Assembly (NCBI GenBank): GCA_046349915.1
Contig: JAXMBL010000003.1
Location: 1,674,001 to 1,738,000, forward strand
Length of the DNA stretch: 64,000 nucleotides
Origin: CAIXSC01 sp046349915
GTDB lineage: Bacteria; Planctomycetota; Planctomycetia; Pirellulales; Pirellulaceae
Direction: 5' to 3'
In this document: piece by piece, positions 61,009 through 64,000 of the stretch
Position numbering within the stretch: position 1 is the stretch's first letter
Layout: each line of letters begins with the position of its first letter
Notes under the pieces: model-generated
What the model saw: only the letters and a program-made list of their open reading frames with translations
Told to the model about the DNA's origin: nothing
Database searches by the model: none
Position numbers and translations under genes: made by a program

Positions 61009-63111
61009 TTAGAATTCCCGGTCGAATTCCGTTCGGCGGGAGACCATCGCGGACAATGTTTCCGCCATTCGTTGAAAGACCGACGTCCAATCCCCGCGTT
61101 GCGATTGGCGAAATAGCCGCATCCGCGGATACCAGGGCGTGTCGTCGCGGTCGAGTAGCCAGCGCCATTCGCTGGGCGAGCGGAGAGCGAGCCAAACAGG
61201 GCGATCGAGCGCGCCGGCGAGATGGGGAATCGAGGTATCCGAGGCGACGACGAGATCCGCGTTCATCAGCACGGCGGCCGTATCCTGAAAGGCGCCGTGC
61301 TCGCGATCGATGCAATCTCCCAGGTCGAGCGCGGGGACGGTATCGCGATGAGCGGCGAGTTCCTTAGAGCCATCCATTTGCACGCTCACCAGTTGCACTC
61401 CCGGAATGCGAGCAAGCAGCGAGAAATGGCTCACGGGCACTCGCCGGTAGTCCTGTTCTCCGAGACTTCCCTGCCACGCGATCACAACTCGAAAACCGGG
61501 GTGCGACTCCAATCGCTGGCGCCAGTCGTCGACTAATTCGGCCTTCGCCGACAAGTAGGGACTGGGAGCGGGGATGTCCTCGAGCGAGTGGATCAAGAAC
61601 TTTCCAACGGAGAGCAGTTCGAGGTAGACGTCGTGGTCGGGCCAGGGATCGTTCCAAGCCACGCATTGCTCGACGTCAGGACAACTCGCCAGAATTCCCA
61701 CGAGTGGTCGCGGGGCGGCCATGAAGACCCGTGCGCCCGCGGCGCGCAACAAGCGGGCGTAACGAATGAATTGGAACGAATCGCCGAATCCCTGTTCGGC
61801 CAGCAGGAGGATACGGCGACCGTTCAGCGGCGAGCCGTCCCAGCGCGGGCGAGTCGCCTGACGTTGACGTCGACGCCAGTACTTCTGTTGCAAGCGAAAC
61901 TCGTAATCCTCCCACCCCTCGCGAAACTCGGCGCGAGACAGTCGGAAGATGCCGCGATTCAAGCGAGCGGAATGGAGCGTGGGACTGCAACGCAGCGCTT
62001 CCTCGCACGCTGCCAAGCCCGCGTCGAACTCGCCCAACTCGTGCCGCGAAGCGCCCAGGCAGTTCCAAGCCTCCGCGAACTCGGGCTGTAATTCGATCGC
62101 CCGTTGGCAAAGAGCAACGGCTTCCTCGGCTTGGCAGACTTCACGCAACAGGGTTGCCAGATTCGCGAGTCCCTGCGGGGAGTCAGGCACGTGACTCAAT
62201 GCTCGCCGCGCCAGTTCAATGGCTTCCGAAAAGCGGCCGAGATCCCGCAGGGCGCTGGCTTGATTGAAGAGGGCTTCCGTGAAATCGGGACGGCATTCGA
62301 TGGCTCGGTCGTAGTACGCGAGAGCTTCCCGAGGACGGTCGAGTTCGCACAATACATTGGCCAGTTCGACAAGGGTGCTTGGCGAGGGCGGCATTGAGGC
62401 GGCCACGGCTTTTTGCAGCAGTTGCTCCGCTTGCTCCAACTGGCCGCGCTGATGATGGATTTCGCCAAGTAAAGCGAGAGAGCGTGGTTCGTCGGGGCGC
62501 AGAGCGAGTATTCGCTGTAGGTAGTTCTCGGCTTCGTCGAACCGTTGGAGGCCTCGCAGTTCGGCGGCCAAATTGCGCATGGCGTCGACATGTTCGGGTT
62601 GGCAGGCAAGCGCGGTTTGAAAGGCCTGAATTGCTTCCGTGGAATTGCCAGCCGCCGACAGGGCGAGCCCGAGGTTGTTGTGCGTGCCGACATGACGTGG
62701 GTTGAGCGTGGCGGCATGGCGACACGCATTCAAAGCATCTTGAATGCGCCCCAGCATTCGGAGGGCGTTCCCCAGATTGCTATGGGCTTCGACGAGCTGC
62801 GGTTTCAAGCGTGCGGCGGACTCGAACGCGTGCACGGCTTCGGCGGGGTTCCCTAATGCCAGCCAAGTGGTTCCTAGGTTGACGAAGGCCTCGGCGAATG
62901 TCGGTCGCGCTGCGATCGCCGTCTTGAAGAGTGTGATCGCCTCCGCGTGTCGCCCTGTCTGAAGGTACAGGATGCCCAGCAAGTGCGCTGCGTCCGGTTG
63001 TCGCGGATCGTCGCGCAGGAGGGCCAAATACTCTGTCTCGGCGGCCTGATGGTGATTGGCTCGATGCAGCGCGAGCGCGGTCTGAAGTCGTAAGGAAAGC
63101 GGTGAGTCCAT
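61009..63111 (-). CDS. TPR protein with glycosyltransferase family 9-like carboxyl domain
   Basis: Protein of 700 residues. About twelve TPR units fill the first 450 residues (AHLLGILYLQTGRHAEAITL; AFVNLGTTWLALGNPAEAVH; AHSNLGNALRMLGRIQDALN). The rest resembles GT9/heptosyltransferase-like folds: RRILLLAEQGFGDSFQFIRY, VVIAWQGSLGEQDYRRVPV, DLVVASDTSIPHLAGALDRP and SEWRWLLDRDDTPWYP. ATG 63111 is used, 14 bases after the upstream amidohydrolase stop. Such TPR-GT proteins are frequent in planctomycetes; sugar donor and acceptor are unknown. Confidence 0.85.
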   Translation of the reverse strand: MDSPLSLRLQTALALHRANHHQAAETEYLALLRDDPRQPDAAHLLGILYLQTGRHAEAITLFKTAIAARPTFAEAFVNLGTTWLALGNPAEAVHAFESAARLKPQLVEAHSNLGNALRMLGRIQDALNACRHAATLNPRHVGTHNNLGLALSAAGNSTEAIQAFQTALACQPEHVDAMRNLAAELRGLQRFDEAENYLQRILALRPDEPRSLALLGEIHHQRGQLEQAEQLLQKAVAASMPPSPSTLVELANVLCELDRPREALAYYDRAIECRPDFTEALFNQASALRDLGRFSEAIELARRALSHVPDSPQGLANLATLLREVCQAEEAVALCQRAIELQPEFAEAWNCLGASRHELGEFDAGLAACEEALRCSPTLHSARLNRGIFRLSRAEFREGWEDYEFRLQQKYWRRRQRQATRPRWDGSPLNGRRILLLAEQGFGDSFQFIRYARLLRAAGARVFMAAPRPLVGILASCPDVEQCVAWNDPWPDHDVYLELLSVGKFLIHSLEDIPAPSPYLSAKAELVDDWRQRLESHPGFRVVIAWQGSLGEQDYRRVPVSHFSLLARIPGVQLVSVQMDGSKELAAHRDTVPALDLGDCIDREHGAFQDTAAVLMNADLVVASDTSIPHLAGALDRPVWLALRSPSEWRWLLDRDDTPWYPRMRLFRQSQRGDWTSVFQRMAETLSAMVSRRTEFDREF

Positions 63112-63125
63112 CGCAAGAATGCCGC

Positions 63126-64000
63126 TTAGTATTCCATACCGGGCGCTCGCCAACGGCCAGCCTTGGGAATTCCTCCTTGGAAGACTCCCCAGAAACGTTC
63201 GCGTTGTTGCAGCAGCTTGATGTCGGCCAGGACGTCGCCGTCGACGACGAGCAGATCCGCGAGTTTACCTGGTTCGACCGTTCCCAGTTCATTCCCGCGT
63301 CCCAGGATCTCGGCGCCCGTTTTGGTGCCGCAGGTGATGACTTCGAGTGGTGTAAATCCCACATAGTCGACGAAGAACGCGAGTTCGCGGGCATAGTCGC
63401 CGTGCGGGTTCCAGGCGAAGCCGTAGTCGCCGCCCATGCCGAGTCGCCCGCCCGCGCGGAGGATGCGACGAGCCGACTCGGCGCCGCCTTCCAGTGTCTC
63501 GCGATGCCCGTCGATGACTCGCTGGGACATGCCGAATTCAGGACCTCGCTCGATGCTCGCCCATTCAAAATACAGAGCGGGCACGACGGGCACATCTCGC
63601 TTAAGGAGCAACTCCAGGGATTCGTCGTCCATAAACGTGCCATGTTCGATTGCATCGTAACCCGCGCGCAGCGCGTTCTTGATGCCTTCGGTCGCTCGGC
63701 AGTGTCCCGTGACTTTCAGTCCGTGATTGTGAGCGGTGGCGACGACCGCGTACATCTCCTCGAAGGTCATGCAAAGTGTGTGGTGGTCGTTCACATCGGG
63801 CGCCGCCGCGTCGCCCGTCGGATAAGTCTTCACCCACTCGACGCCGTCCTTCACCAGTTTACGCACGGCTTGACGCGCTTCGTCGGCGCCATTGACCAGC
63901 AGGACGAGTCCTTCCATGCCGATCTTGCGAAAGTCAGGATTCCAATCCATGAGTCCCGCGGCGCCGCAGATTTCTCGTCCGCTGGCCACGAGCCGCGGTC
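63126..64000 (-). CDS. Amidohydrolase family protein, partial (cut by right edge)
   Basis: Carboxyl-terminal 291 residues of a metal-dependent amidohydrolase of the imidazolonepropionase/prolidase-like branch. The frame is open at the edge (PRLVASGREICG is the usual interior segment). Visible motifs are VEWVKTYPTGD (bridging Lys position), LKVTGHCRATEGIKNALRAG (metal His), DAIEHGTFMDD (metal His), the metal Asp-like GGDYGFAWNPHGDYARE and the ending LGTVEPGKLADLLVVDGDVL. The GTG at 63989 is not the true start. Substrate is not evident. It is followed by the TPR-GT gene 14 bp further on. Confidence 0.85.
   Translation of the reverse strand, partial: PRLVASGREICGAAGLMDWNPDFRKIGMEGLVLLVNGADEARQAVRKLVKDGVEWVKTYPTGDAAAPDVNDHHTLCMTFEEMYAVVATAHNHGLKVTGHCRATEGIKNALRAGYDAIEHGTFMDDESLELLLKRDVPVVPALYFEWASIERGPEFGMSQRVIDGHRETLEGGAESARRILRAGGRLGMGGDYGFAWNPHGDYARELAFFVDYVGFTPLEVITCGTKTGAEILGRGNELGTVEPGKLADLLVVDGDVLADIKLLQQRERFWGVFQGGIPKAGRWRAPGMEY

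Overview
The window is a GC-rich chromosomal segment of a planctomycete, most likely of the Pirellulales/Pirellulaceae type. The evidence is the gene content. There are two DUF1501 proteins, one large cytochrome-c/DUF1549/DUF1553 protein, a secreted protein with the planctomycete LEPR-XLL amino-terminal motif, an ECF sigma factor coupled to a Ser/Thr kinase with WD40-like repeats, a MoxR-DUF58-BatA-VWA cluster, a PA14/multihaem c protein and a PPi-type phosphofructokinase. I see no rRNA, tRNA, insertion sequence, phage gene or CRISPR array. About 37 protein genes are supported, the two outermost being cut by the window edges.

Layout. 1-7.7 kb (minus strand): cysE (cut by the left edge), an EF-G-like GTPase, hisA and hisH, an OmpA-type lipoprotein, a secreted double YHS/TRASH-like protein and an alpha/beta hydrolase. 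7.7-22 kb (minus): a tightly packed run, in transcription order small membrane protein, PQQ-like propeller protein, MoxR ATPase, DUF58, BatA-like VWA protein, VWA/GATase-like protein, DUF1553 protein, DUF1501 protein; several of these overlap. 22-25 kb: a secreted alpha-rich unknown (plus) facing a second DUF1501 gene. 25-26.4 kb: DAHP synthase (aroF) behind a leader region. 26.4-32.4 kb: two large membrane proteins, one a degenerate kinase, both ending in STN-like domains. 32.4-36.8 kb: threonine aldolase divergent from hisD-hisC-hisB. 37-41 kb: PPi-type phosphofructokinase, accC, accB. 41-52 kb: a thioredoxin-TPR protein, a HAD phosphatase, a 1,458-residue FG-GAP/cadherin/RTX protein, and the ECF sigma-kinase pair. 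52-64 kb: a CehA/McbA-like PHP protein, an HtrA-like protease, a five-haem PA14 protein, a propeller protein, a TPR-glycosyltransferase and an amidohydrolase cut by the right edge.

The most striking signal is upstream of aroF. A 24-codon reading frame at 26261-26335 (minus) carries six consecutive aromatic codons (Tyr-Phe-Phe-Tyr-Tyr-Phe). It is followed by segments that can form either a 16-bp antiterminator or a strong intrinsic terminator with seven U residues, all before the DAHP synthase start. This has the geometry of classical ribosome-mediated attenuation by Phe/Tyr supply. A sigma70-like promoter sits so close that the leader peptide would be leaderless or nearly so.

How the genes fit together. 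Histidine biosynthesis is split into two clusters (hisH-hisA and hisD-hisC-hisB), with the remaining his genes outside the window. aroF feeds the shikimate pathway. accB and accC supply the biotin parts of acetyl-CoA carboxylase. The MoxR/VWA block is probably one transcription unit serving the cell envelope. Several secreted proteins (DUF1501, DUF1553, PA14-cytochrome, propeller) belong to the expanded planctomycete exported and periplasmic repertoire, whose exact substrates cannot be read from sequence.
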